Below are positions 28,035 to 35,941 of a stretch of 64,000 nt of DNA, piece after piece (the stretch's first letter is position 1; each line of letters begins with the position of its first letter). The position numbers were made by a program, and so were the translations under genes. The stretch is from Opitutales bacterium (GTDB taxonomy: Bacteria > Verrucomicrobiota > Verrucomicrobiia > Opitutales > UBA953): NCBI GenBank assembly GCA_030725715.1, contig JANRFG010000032.1, positions 62,001 through 126,000 on the forward strand, read 5' to 3'. The notes beneath the pieces were generated by a model. The model was not told where the DNA came from and made no database searches. It worked only from the letters and a program-made list of their open reading frames with translations.

Positions 28035-29611
28035 TTCTTCTTCATCTTCTTCTTGCCGCCCTTGGCGCTTGGTGCGGGGAGGACTTGCGCCCGCTCGGCC
28101 CAAGCCTGCCACAGCGCGGCGAGTTCCTTGGCCTTCTCGGGCTGACTCTGGGCGAGGTCGTGCAGTTCGGTGCGGTCGACCTTGAGGTCGTAGAGTTCCC
28201 ACGGCCCACTACGTCCTTTGCGGACGAGTTTGAGGTCCCCTTGGCGGACGGCGGCGTTGCCCTCGTGTTCCCAATAGATCGCTTCGCGGGCGATGGGCTT
28301 GTCGGCGAAGGCCGGCACGAGGCTGCGTCCTTCCATCGGCCGGATCGCCTTACCGTTGAATTCCTGCGGATAGACGGCGCCGGCGACGTCGACCACCGTG
28401 GCCATCACGTCGATCACGTGCCCCGGCTGGCGGCGGAATTCATTCTTCGCCGCGATGCCTGCCGGCCAGTGGGCGATGAGCGGCGTGCTGATGCCTCCCT
28501 CGTGATTGAAGTGCTTGTAGAGTCGGAAGGGGGTGTTCTGGGCGTAGGCCCAGCTCTCGCCGCAGAACCACTGAGATGCGCTGTCACTGGGATCGCCTTC
28601 GGTCCTGCCTCGGGCGCTTCCCTCGGCATTGCCGCCGTTGTCGCTCATGAACAGGATGAGGGTATCGTCGAGCACGCCGCGCTTCCGGAGCCCGTCCACG
28701 AGGTCGCCGACGGCTTTGTCCATCCGGGACATCACGGCCGCGTAAGTGGCCATGAGGTGGTCGAAGCGTTTCTGCTCCTCGGCGGGAACCTCTTTCCAAG
28801 CCTTGATGGCGGAGGGCCTCGGCGCGTTGGTCCACTGCTTGTCGATCAGCCCCATTTCAAGCTGGCGGGCGTAACGACGGGCCCGGACCTCTTCCCAGCC
28901 GATACGGTATTGGCCGAGGAATTTGTCGATCTCGGCCTTGGGCGCCTGGAGCGGGAAGTGCGGGGCGTTATGGCAGAGGTGAAGGTAGAAAGGCTTCTTC
29001 GCGGCCAGCGCATCATCGACGAATTTCAAGCCGAAGGTCGTCCAAAGGTCGGTGGAATACCAGCCTTGGGGCAGGCGGGGGTCGTCCTTGGCGAGTTTCT
29101 CGCCGTCGAGGAAGAGTTCGGCTCGCGGGCTGTCGGCGAAGAAGAAACCGCCGGCAGCGGCGTTCAGGCTACGGTCGAAGCCGCGGGATTTCGGGGTGAC
29201 ACCGTGGTTCTGGCCGACGTGCCACTTGCCGGTCATCGCAGTGAGGTAGCCGGCGGGGCGCAGGACTTCGGCCATGGTGACGCAACGGTCGTTGAGGCGT
29301 CCTTCGTAACCGGGCAGCTTCTGGTCGTCGGTCATCCAGCCGACCCCGGTCTGGTGGGGGTAGAGTCCCGTCAGCAGCGCGGCGCGCGTCGGGCAGCACC
29401 GCGCGGTGTTGTAGAACTGGGTGAACCGCAGCCCGTTCTTCGCGAGGGCGTCGAGGTTCGGGGTGGGGATTTCGCCGCCATAGCAGCCGAGATCCGAGAA
29501 GCCCATGTCATCGACGAGGATGACGATGATGTTAGGCTTGGGCGCCGCGACGGCCGACGCACACAGGGCGAGCAGGGCGAGGAGCGAACGGAAAGCGCGC
29601 ACCGGAGTCAT
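28031..29611 (-). CDS. Secreted type I sulfatase
   Basis: KPNIIVILVDDMGFSDLGCYGGEI; CCPTRAALLTGLY; MSDNGGNAEG; C-terminus KGGKKKMKKK. Confidence 0.95.
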   Translation of the reverse strand: MTPVRAFRSLLALLALCASAVAAPKPNIIVILVDDMGFSDLGCYGGEIPTPNLDALAKNGLRFTQFYNTARCCPTRAALLTGLYPHQTGVGWMTDDQKLPGYEGRLNDRCVTMAEVLRPAGYLTAMTGKWHVGQNHGVTPKSRGFDRSLNAAAGGFFFADSPRAELFLDGEKLAKDDPRLPQGWYSTDLWTTFGLKFVDDALAAKKPFYLHLCHNAPHFPLQAPKAEIDKFLGQYRIGWEEVRARRYARQLEMGLIDKQWTNAPRPSAIKAWKEVPAEEQKRFDHLMATYAAVMSRMDKAVGDLVDGLRKRGVLDDTLILFMSDNGGNAEGSARGRTEGDPSDSASQWFCGESWAYAQNTPFRLYKHFNHEGGISTPLIAHWPAGIAAKNEFRRQPGHVIDVMATVVDVAGAVYPQEFNGKAIRPMEGRSLVPAFADKPIAREAIYWEHEGNAAVRQGDLKLVRKGRSGPWELYDLKVDRTELHDLAQSQPEKAKELAALWQAWAERAQVLPAPSAKGGKKKMKKK

Positions 29612-32163
29612 TTGGCGGCTTTCGCCTGCGCCGTCTTCTTGGACGGCGGGCGGAGTTCGTCGGCGGTCCAGGAATTGGGATGGTCGGCGCTCTGCTTGCG
29701 TACGCCGGCGACGAACTTGGCGTCGACGGGCGAGGCGTTATGCTCCCACTCGCGGCGGATGTAGGTGAGCACGCTGGCGACGTCTTCGTCGCTGAGCATG
29801 CCCATCGGCGGCATGGAAAGGTCCCAGGTGCGGTTGCCGACCTTGATCGGGCCGCCGAGTCCGTTGAGGACGATCTTGGCGGTGACGTCGGGCTTGCCGA
29901 GCACCCAGTCGCTGTCGACGAGGGGCGGGGCGAGGCCGTCGAGGCCGTAGCCGTGCGGCTGGTGGCAGGGGGCGCAGAGCGTGGTGAAGACGGCCTTGCC
30001 CTTTTCGAAGCGGGCGAGCTCGGCCTTGGTGAGGGCCGTGACCTTAGGCGCGGCCGGGGCGCCGGGCTTGCCCTTCCACGCAAGGCGGGAGGAGAGCGAA
30101 GTCAGGTTCGTGAGACCACCGGAGGACTTCACGGTGGCGCGCAGTTTGGCGAGCGACGCGGGTTCGGAGCCCAGCCAGATGGTCTTCAGAGGCGAGGTCT
30201 TCTTGGTCTTCGCGTCACGGATGGTCTGGTCGAGGCCGCGGAGCACCGCATCGCGGAGGTTGGTCCGGTCATCGAGCGTGACCGCGACGGCGAGCATTTG
30301 TTCGAACGGGCCGCCTTTGCCGGCCTGCGAGACGAGCGCGGCCAAGGCTTCGAGCACCGGACCGGTCTCGGCCAGGTTGGCGCGCGTGGCCACCGTGGCG
30401 ACGGCCTGCGCCAGGGCGACCTCACGGCCGCGTACGCCGGAGAGGGCGGCTTCGCGGATGAGTGGGTTCTTCCCGTGACGGGTGAGGAGTTCGGCGAGGG
30501 TGCGGTCCGCGGCCGGCTGGTTGACGGCCGAGAGGCGGATCGCGAGGTGGGCGAGCACGAGCGGGGCGGAGTCATCCTTCACCGCGAGCAGGTCGGGAAG
30601 GAGTTCCGCCGAGGCGAGGCGCACGGCCGCGGCGCGGACTTGCGCGTCGGCGTCCTTGAGGGCGGCGCGCGCGTCGGCCGGCGTGATGGCCCCGAGGCCG
30701 TCCAAGGTCCAGAGCGCATGCAGGCGCGTCACGGCGGGAGCGGCGGCGTCGGCCAGCAGGGCGCGCAAGGCGGGGGCTGCGGCGGCGTCGCCGCTTTCGA
30801 CGAGCAGGCGCTGGGCGGTGTCGCGGACCCAGCCGTTGGGATGGGACAGACGAGCCACGCGTTCGGCAACGCCGGTAGGTAAGGTCGTCTTGGTCGGAGC
30901 GGCCTTATCGTCGCGTACGATGCGCCAGATGCGGCCTTGGTTGACAGGCGTCTCGAGCTTGCGCGCCTTGATGTTGGCCAACAGGTAATGCGTCAGGAAG
31001 CCCGGGTGCTGGAGCATGCCGCGATACATGTCCACGACGTAGAGGGCGCCGTCCGGTCCGTTGGCCATCATCACCGGGCGGAAGCGCTCGTCGGTGGACG
31101 TCAGGAACTCCGTGCCGGGATGGGCGTCCTCGGCGGTGATCACGCCGTCCTTCTCCGTGAGCTTGAGGCGCTTCACGAGATTGGAGGACGGTTCGGGGAC
31201 GAACGCGTCGCCGCGGTACTCGGCCGGAAAGGCGTCGCCACGGTAGACCACGGCGCCACAGGTGGAGGTCGCGCGGGCCAAGGTGCCGTCTTCGCGCAGG
31301 GTCTTCGGGTCGTAGCCACGGTTGACGCCGGGCGTCGGGTGCGAGGGGAAGACCGCCTGGTCCTTCATCACCTGGAAGTTGACCGAGGAGGCCGTGCGCA
31401 GGAGCGGATTGCGCGAGAAGGCCGCGGCGGGCAGGAGGTCGGCGCGGAGGAGGTCGGAGTTGTAGTTGAAGAACAGTCGGCCGGCGTCGTCCTGGCAGAG
31501 GCCCCACTGGCCGCGACCGAGACCGGGGCCGCGCTGCCACGCGTCGCCCTGCGCGCGGAAGCTCACGCCATAGCCCGCGGAATAGATGCGGTTGTCCATC
31601 GCCCAGGTCGGCGTGTTGGCCATGTGTTCGGGCTGGCCGCCGAAGGTGCCGTAGTCGGAGGCCACGATCGAGCGGGTCTCGGCCTTGCCGTCGCCGTCGA
31701 GGTCACGGCAGAAGAAGAGGTTCGGCGGTTCGGCGATGAGCGCGCCGCCTTTGACCGGCATCACCCCGCGCGGCATGACCATATTATCAGCAAAGGCCGT
31801 CGCGCGGTCCATGCGGCCGTCGCCGTCCGTGTCGGTGAGCAGGGAGACCCGGCCGATCGGTTCTTTCTCCGTGGTGCCGTCGACGTCGCGCATGTAGCCC
31901 CGCATTTCGACCACGAACATCCGGCCCTGGTCGTCGAAGCTGATCGCGACGGGCGTCTCGATCATCGGTTCGGCGGCGACGAGTTCGATGCGGAAACCGG
32001 GCGGCAGGCGGAAGGACTTCACGGCTTCCTCCGGTGAGAGGGGCGCCGGGGCGGGCAGGTTGAATTTGAGGGTGACGTCCTTCGGGCCGGCATTGCCCTT
32101 GTTGAGGGCGAAAGCGGACGTGGCTCCGACGAGCAGAGCCAGGACGGCAAGCGGGGTCTTCAT
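29608..32163 (-). CDS. PVC-type heme-binding CxxCH protein (membrane-bound dehydrogenase-like, HEAT-like, cytochrome c)
   Basis: Start at 32163; SFRLPPGFRIELVAAEPMIETPVAISFDDQGRMFVVEMRGY; FTTLCAPCHQPHGYGLDGLAPPL; C-terminus KKTAQAKAAK. Confidence 0.9.
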   Translation of the reverse strand: MKTPLAVLALLVGATSAFALNKGNAGPKDVTLKFNLPAPAPLSPEEAVKSFRLPPGFRIELVAAEPMIETPVAISFDDQGRMFVVEMRGYMRDVDGTTEKEPIGRVSLLTDTDGDGRMDRATAFADNMVMPRGVMPVKGGALIAEPPNLFFCRDLDGDGKAETRSIVASDYGTFGGQPEHMANTPTWAMDNRIYSAGYGVSFRAQGDAWQRGPGLGRGQWGLCQDDAGRLFFNYNSDLLRADLLPAAAFSRNPLLRTASSVNFQVMKDQAVFPSHPTPGVNRGYDPKTLREDGTLARATSTCGAVVYRGDAFPAEYRGDAFVPEPSSNLVKRLKLTEKDGVITAEDAHPGTEFLTSTDERFRPVMMANGPDGALYVVDMYRGMLQHPGFLTHYLLANIKARKLETPVNQGRIWRIVRDDKAAPTKTTLPTGVAERVARLSHPNGWVRDTAQRLLVESGDAAAAPALRALLADAAAPAVTRLHALWTLDGLGAITPADARAALKDADAQVRAAAVRLASAELLPDLLAVKDDSAPLVLAHLAIRLSAVNQPAADRTLAELLTRHGKNPLIREAALSGVRGREVALAQAVATVATRANLAETGPVLEALAALVSQAGKGGPFEQMLAVAVTLDDRTNLRDAVLRGLDQTIRDAKTKKTSPLKTIWLGSEPASLAKLRATVKSSGGLTNLTSLSSRLAWKGKPGAPAAPKVTALTKAELARFEKGKAVFTTLCAPCHQPHGYGLDGLAPPLVDSDWVLGKPDVTAKIVLNGLGGPIKVGNRTWDLSMPPMGMLSDEDVASVLTYIRREWEHNASPVDAKFVAGVRKQSADHPNSWTADELRPPSKKTAQAKAAK

Positions 32164-32246
32164 GCTGGCTTTTAAGACAGGCCAAAAGGGTGGGGGTTGC
32201 AAGGCGAACCCCCTCTTTTCCCCTAGGGAAAGCCGAGGCCGAGGGC

Positions 32247-33809
32247 TTACTTCTTGCCCTTAGGCGCGGCGGCCGTCACGGCCGGCCAGTCGTCGGTCCG
32301 GAAGGGGGAGGCGGGCAGGCCGGCGCCGTTGGCGAGGCTGTATTCCGGCCAATCCTTCCAGGCATAGCGGACGGCGGCAGGCTTGGCGACTTCCGCGCTG
32401 CGGACGACGACGGTCTCGCCGACGATCTTCGCCTCAGCGGCCTTCCACTGCTTGTCTTCGCCGGCGATCTGGAAGCCCGTGAGGGCGCCGCCGTTCATGG
32501 ACTTAAGTCCGCCGTTCGCATGCTTGAAGGAGACCGTGATCGCGTCGCCGCCGATCGTGGAGCCGGCCGGGAGCGGACCGCTGATCGCGGCGACGTCCTT
32601 GCCGTAGACCGTTCCGAGGGCCCAGAAGGAGAGGCGCTTGCCGACGTCCTGCTTGTTCTTCGGGTGGATGTCCTTGGCGTCGCCGATGTCGATCGTGATG
32701 GCCATGCCGGTCTTCGGGAGTTCCAGCGTCTTCATCATCGATTCGCGGACACGGGGCCAGCCTTCGCCGCGCGAGGTGAAGTTCGGAAGCTGCACCCAGG
32801 CGAAGGGAACTTCATCGTTCCAGAGCGTGCGCCAGCTCGTGACGAGTTGGGAGAGCTGCTTGTGATAGAGGCCCGGGTTGCCGGCGTTGCCTTCGCCCTG
32901 ATACCAGAGCATGCCGCGGAGCGTGTAGGGCACGAGGTTGACGACCTTGCCGTTGAAGAGACCGGCGGGTCCGCCCTTGAGCTTGCGCATGGCCAGCGGA
33001 TTCCGCGGGGCCGGCGTCACGAAGGGGGTGCCGTTGGCCTTGGCTTTGGCGACGGCGGCTTTCCAAGTGGCCATCTGCCTGGCATGCAGTTCGCCGGACT
33101 TGCTTTCATCGAAGGCCAGGTAGTCCTTCATCTTGGCGTCGAAGTTAGCCTTCGTCTCGGGGTCGGAAGATTGGGCCTCGGCGGAGACCCAGGATTCGAT
33201 GGGCGTACCGCCGACGGAGGTGTTGATCAGGCCGACCGGGACGCCGACTTCGCGGTGGATCTCGCGGCCGAAGAAGTAGAGCACCGCGGAGAAGCGGCCG
33301 ACGGTATCCGGCGTGCAGGCGCTCCACGCGCCTTTGCCTTCGGCGGCAGGGGAGGCTGAGTGGGTCGAGGATTCCTGATAATGACGGATGAGCGGGAAGT
33401 TCGCGGCGGCCTTCTCGGCTTCGAAGCGGTTCGAGGACTGGACGGTCATCGCCATGTTCGACTGGCCGGAGCCGAGCCAGACTTCGCCGACAAGCACGTC
33501 CTGTACTTCGAGCTTATGGCCGTCCTTGCCCGTGACGGAAAGCGTGCGCGGTTCGGCGGAGGCCTTGAGGGCGTCGAGTTTCAGCATCCACTTGCCGTCG
33601 GCGTCCGCGGTGGCGGACTTGGACTGGCCGGCGAAGGCCACGGTCACCGTCTCGCCGGCGTCGGCCCAACCCCAGACGGCCACGGGCTTCTCGCGCTGGA
33701 GGACCATGTGGTCCGCGATCGGCGCGGCCAGGCGGAAGCCGGCGGCGAAGAGGGAGGTGGCTCCGGCCAGGATGGCCAGGAGGGTGCAGAGCAGGCGAGG
33801 GGCGCGCAT
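32247..33809 (-). CDS. Secreted sialate O-acetylesterase
   Basis: MVLQREKPVAVWGWADAGETVTV; GEVWLGSGQSNMAMTVQSS; MLWYQGEGNAGNPGLYHKQL; C-terminus APKGKK. Confidence 0.93.
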   Translation of the reverse strand: MRAPRLLCTLLAILAGATSLFAAGFRLAAPIADHMVLQREKPVAVWGWADAGETVTVAFAGQSKSATADADGKWMLKLDALKASAEPRTLSVTGKDGHKLEVQDVLVGEVWLGSGQSNMAMTVQSSNRFEAEKAAANFPLIRHYQESSTHSASPAAEGKGAWSACTPDTVGRFSAVLYFFGREIHREVGVPVGLINTSVGGTPIESWVSAEAQSSDPETKANFDAKMKDYLAFDESKSGELHARQMATWKAAVAKAKANGTPFVTPAPRNPLAMRKLKGGPAGLFNGKVVNLVPYTLRGMLWYQGEGNAGNPGLYHKQLSQLVTSWRTLWNDEVPFAWVQLPNFTSRGEGWPRVRESMMKTLELPKTGMAITIDIGDAKDIHPKNKQDVGKRLSFWALGTVYGKDVAAISGPLPAGSTIGGDAITVSFKHANGGLKSMNGGALTGFQIAGEDKQWKAAEAKIVGETVVVRSAEVAKPAAVRYAWKDWPEYSLANGAGLPASPFRTDDWPAVTAAAPKGKK

Positions 33810-33862
33810 GCTTATCTAACATCTGAAATCCGCCTAGGTTCCGAGAATAGACCCGAGAACAA

Positions 33863-33998
33863 GGGGTAGGGGCAGGGGTAGGGGTAGGGGTAGTAATTAC
33901 CCACCGCATAGCCTCAGCGATCTAGATAGGCGGGTCTGATATCCTGATGTGGACGTAATCTTTAGAACTACCCCAACCCCGACCCCTGCCCCTACCCC
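33863..33998. repeat. Inverted GGGGTA hexamer arrays
   Basis: Left 33863-33892: GGGGTA GGGGCA GGGGTA GGGGTA GGGGTA. Right 33969-33998: TACCCC AACCCC GACCCC TGCCCC TACCCC. 76-nt loop. Confidence 0.9.
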
Positions 33999-34011
33999 TA
34001 AGTCGTGTCCA

Positions 34012-35433
34012 CTACGCCAACAACTTCTTCACGACATGACAGGGCTCGACGCCGGTGAGGCGGAAGTCCAGGCCGGCGTTGCGGAAGGTGAGGCGCTCGT
34101 GGTCGACGCCCAAGCAGTGCAGGATGGTCGCCTGCAGGTCAGGCACGCGGACCTCGTCCTTGACGATATTGAAGCCCATCTCGTCGGTCTCGCCGATCGT
34201 CTGGCCGCCCTTGATGCCGCCGCCGGCCATCCACATGGAGAACGCCTGCGGGTGGTGGTCGCGGCCTTGGCTGCGGCCGAGCGAGACGCTGGATTCGACC
34301 ATCGGGGTGCGGCCGAATTCGCCGCCCCAGACGACGAGCGTGCTGTCGAGCAGGCCGCGACGCTTGAGGTCCTTGACGAGCGCGGCGGAGGCCTTGTCGG
34401 TCTTGGCGCAGTTGTTGCGCACGTTGCCGGCGACGTCGCTGTGCGCGTCCCAGCCTTCGTTGTAGATGTTGATGAAGCGGACCCCGCGCTCGACCATGCG
34501 GCGGGCGAGCAGGCAGGCGCGCGCGAAGGACGGCACCTTCGGATCGCAGCCGTAGAGCTCGAGGGTCTCCTTGGTCTCGGAGGAGAGGTCCATCAGGTCC
34601 GGCGCCGAGGTCTGCAGGCGGTAGGCCATCTCGTAGTTGGCGATGCGCGTGGCGATCTCGCTGTCGCCGTCGAGGCGGAGACGGCGGTCGTTCATCGCGT
34701 TGATGAGTCCGATGGTGTCCTTCTGCGTCGCCGGGTCGATGCCCGCGGGCGTGGCGGTATTGAGGATCGCATCGCCGGTATTGCGGAAGCGGGTGCCGGC
34801 GTAGGAGCTCGGCAGGAAACCGCTGCTCCAGCAGGCCGCGCCGCCGCTGATGCCGGCGCCGGTGCTCATGACGACGAACGAAGGGAGGTCCTTGGCTTCC
34901 GAACCGAGGCCGTAAGTGATCCAGGAGCCCATGCTCGGCCGGCCCGGCTGAGAGAAGCCGGTGTTCATGTAGATCTGGGCCGGAGCGTGGTTGAACTGCG
35001 TCGTGCGGCAGGACTTCACGATGGCGATGTCGTCCGCGATCGAAGCGATGTGCGGGATCATCTCGGAGAGCTCGGCGCCGGACTGGCCGTGGCGGGCGAA
35101 CTTGTAGCGCGGGCCGAGGACGGCGGCGTCGGGGCGGATGAACGCGTAGCGCTGGCCGTTGATGATCGAGGGCGGGAGCGGCTTGCCTTCCAGCTTGGCC
35201 AGCTCGGGCTTGTAGTCGAAGAGCTCGAGCTGCGACGGTGCGCCGGCCATGAAAAGGTGGATGACCGCCTTGGCTTTGGGCGGGTGGTGCGGCAGGCCGG
35301 ACATCTGGCCCGAACCGGCGGCGGCGAGGCGGCCCATGGCGCCGTCGGCCACGAGGGAGGCGAGGGCGATCTTACCGACGCCGAGGGCGCATTCCTGGAA
35401 GAAGTACCGGCGGGTGACGTTGGGGCGGGACAT
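34012..35433 (-). CDS. DUF1501 family protein
   Basis: MSRPNVTRRYFFQECALGVGKIALASLV; HPPKAKAVIHLFMAGAPSQLELFDYKPEL; VVWGGEFGRTPMVESS; GRDHHPQAFSMWMAGGGIKGG. Confidence 0.96.
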   Translation of the reverse strand: MSRPNVTRRYFFQECALGVGKIALASLVADGAMGRLAAAGSGQMSGLPHHPPKAKAVIHLFMAGAPSQLELFDYKPELAKLEGKPLPPSIINGQRYAFIRPDAAVLGPRYKFARHGQSGAELSEMIPHIASIADDIAIVKSCRTTQFNHAPAQIYMNTGFSQPGRPSMGSWITYGLGSEAKDLPSFVVMSTGAGISGGAACWSSGFLPSSYAGTRFRNTGDAILNTATPAGIDPATQKDTIGLINAMNDRRLRLDGDSEIATRIANYEMAYRLQTSAPDLMDLSSETKETLELYGCDPKVPSFARACLLARRMVERGVRFINIYNEGWDAHSDVAGNVRNNCAKTDKASAALVKDLKRRGLLDSTLVVWGGEFGRTPMVESSVSLGRSQGRDHHPQAFSMWMAGGGIKGGQTIGETDEMGFNIVKDEVRVPDLQATILHCLGVDHERLTFRNAGLDFRLTGVEPCHVVKKLLA

Positions 35434-35443
35434 GGAAGGGGGA

Positions 35444-35478
35444 GATGAACGATGAAGGATGAACGATGGAGGATGAAA
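35444..35478. repeat. GATGAAC heptamer array (left bracket of four-helix-bundle gene)
   Basis: GATGAAC GATGAAG GATGAAC GATGGAG GATGAAA. Confidence 0.9.
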
Positions 35479-35485
35479 CAGTGGC

Positions 35486-35941
35486 TCAGGATCTGTGGTG
35501 TAGTTCTACGCCGTGCATGAAGGTGCGTAGCTTGGCGATAAGTAGGCGAGTGTGATCCGCGAGTTCTGCGTGTCGTTGCTGTGAGACTAGGGACCCGGTC
35601 TCGCGAAGGGTGTCCAGATGATCCAGGGTTTCTTGGGCCGAGCCCAGCGCGTAGGTGAGATGGCGGAGGAACTCCATTTTGTAGCGGCGCTTACCGTATC
35701 CTTCGACGATGTTGGCGCGAATGGACTTGGAGGAGCGTCTGACTTGAGAGCCGACTTCATGCATCTCAAATCGCGGAAGCTCTTCCAGGGTCATCCGATG
35801 CACCTCCACGGAGAGATCGCGAGCCAGCTGCCATACCTCCAATCGCTGATAGCCGGATGCGGTTTCCTGGGGCTCCTCCATTACTGCTCCCATATCATTC
35901 ATCATCCATCCCTCATCGTTCATCGTGTTTCTCATCTGCAT
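35486..35941 (-). CDS. Four-helix-bundle protein (S23 / 23S rRNA intervening-sequence-protein family, avd-like)
   Basis: YQRLEVWQLARDLSVEVHRMT...EVGSQVRRSSKSIRANIVEGYGKRRYKMEFLRHLTYALGSAQETLDHLDTLRETG. The first ~20 aa are encoded by the flanking heptamer array, so the true start may be internal. Confidence 0.88.
   Translation of the reverse strand: MQMRNTMNDEGWMMNDMGAVMEEPQETASGYQRLEVWQLARDLSVEVHRMTLEELPRFEMHEVGSQVRRSSKSIRANIVEGYGKRRYKMEFLRHLTYALGSAQETLDHLDTLRETGSLVSQQRHAELADHTRLLIAKLRTFMHGVELHHRS
35894..35928. repeat. ATCNNNN heptamer array (right bracket, inverted)
   Basis: ATCATTC ATCATCC ATCCCTC ATCGTTC ATCGTGT. Confidence 0.85.

Noticed and set aside
35486-35941. Diversity-generating retroelement (avd-like accessory gene)
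   Set aside because: No reverse transcriptase and no template/variable repeat pair were found in the window; only the protein fold family is shared.
35486-35941. 23S rRNA intervening sequence
   Set aside because: No rRNA sequence flanks the gene; it lies between protein-coding genes.
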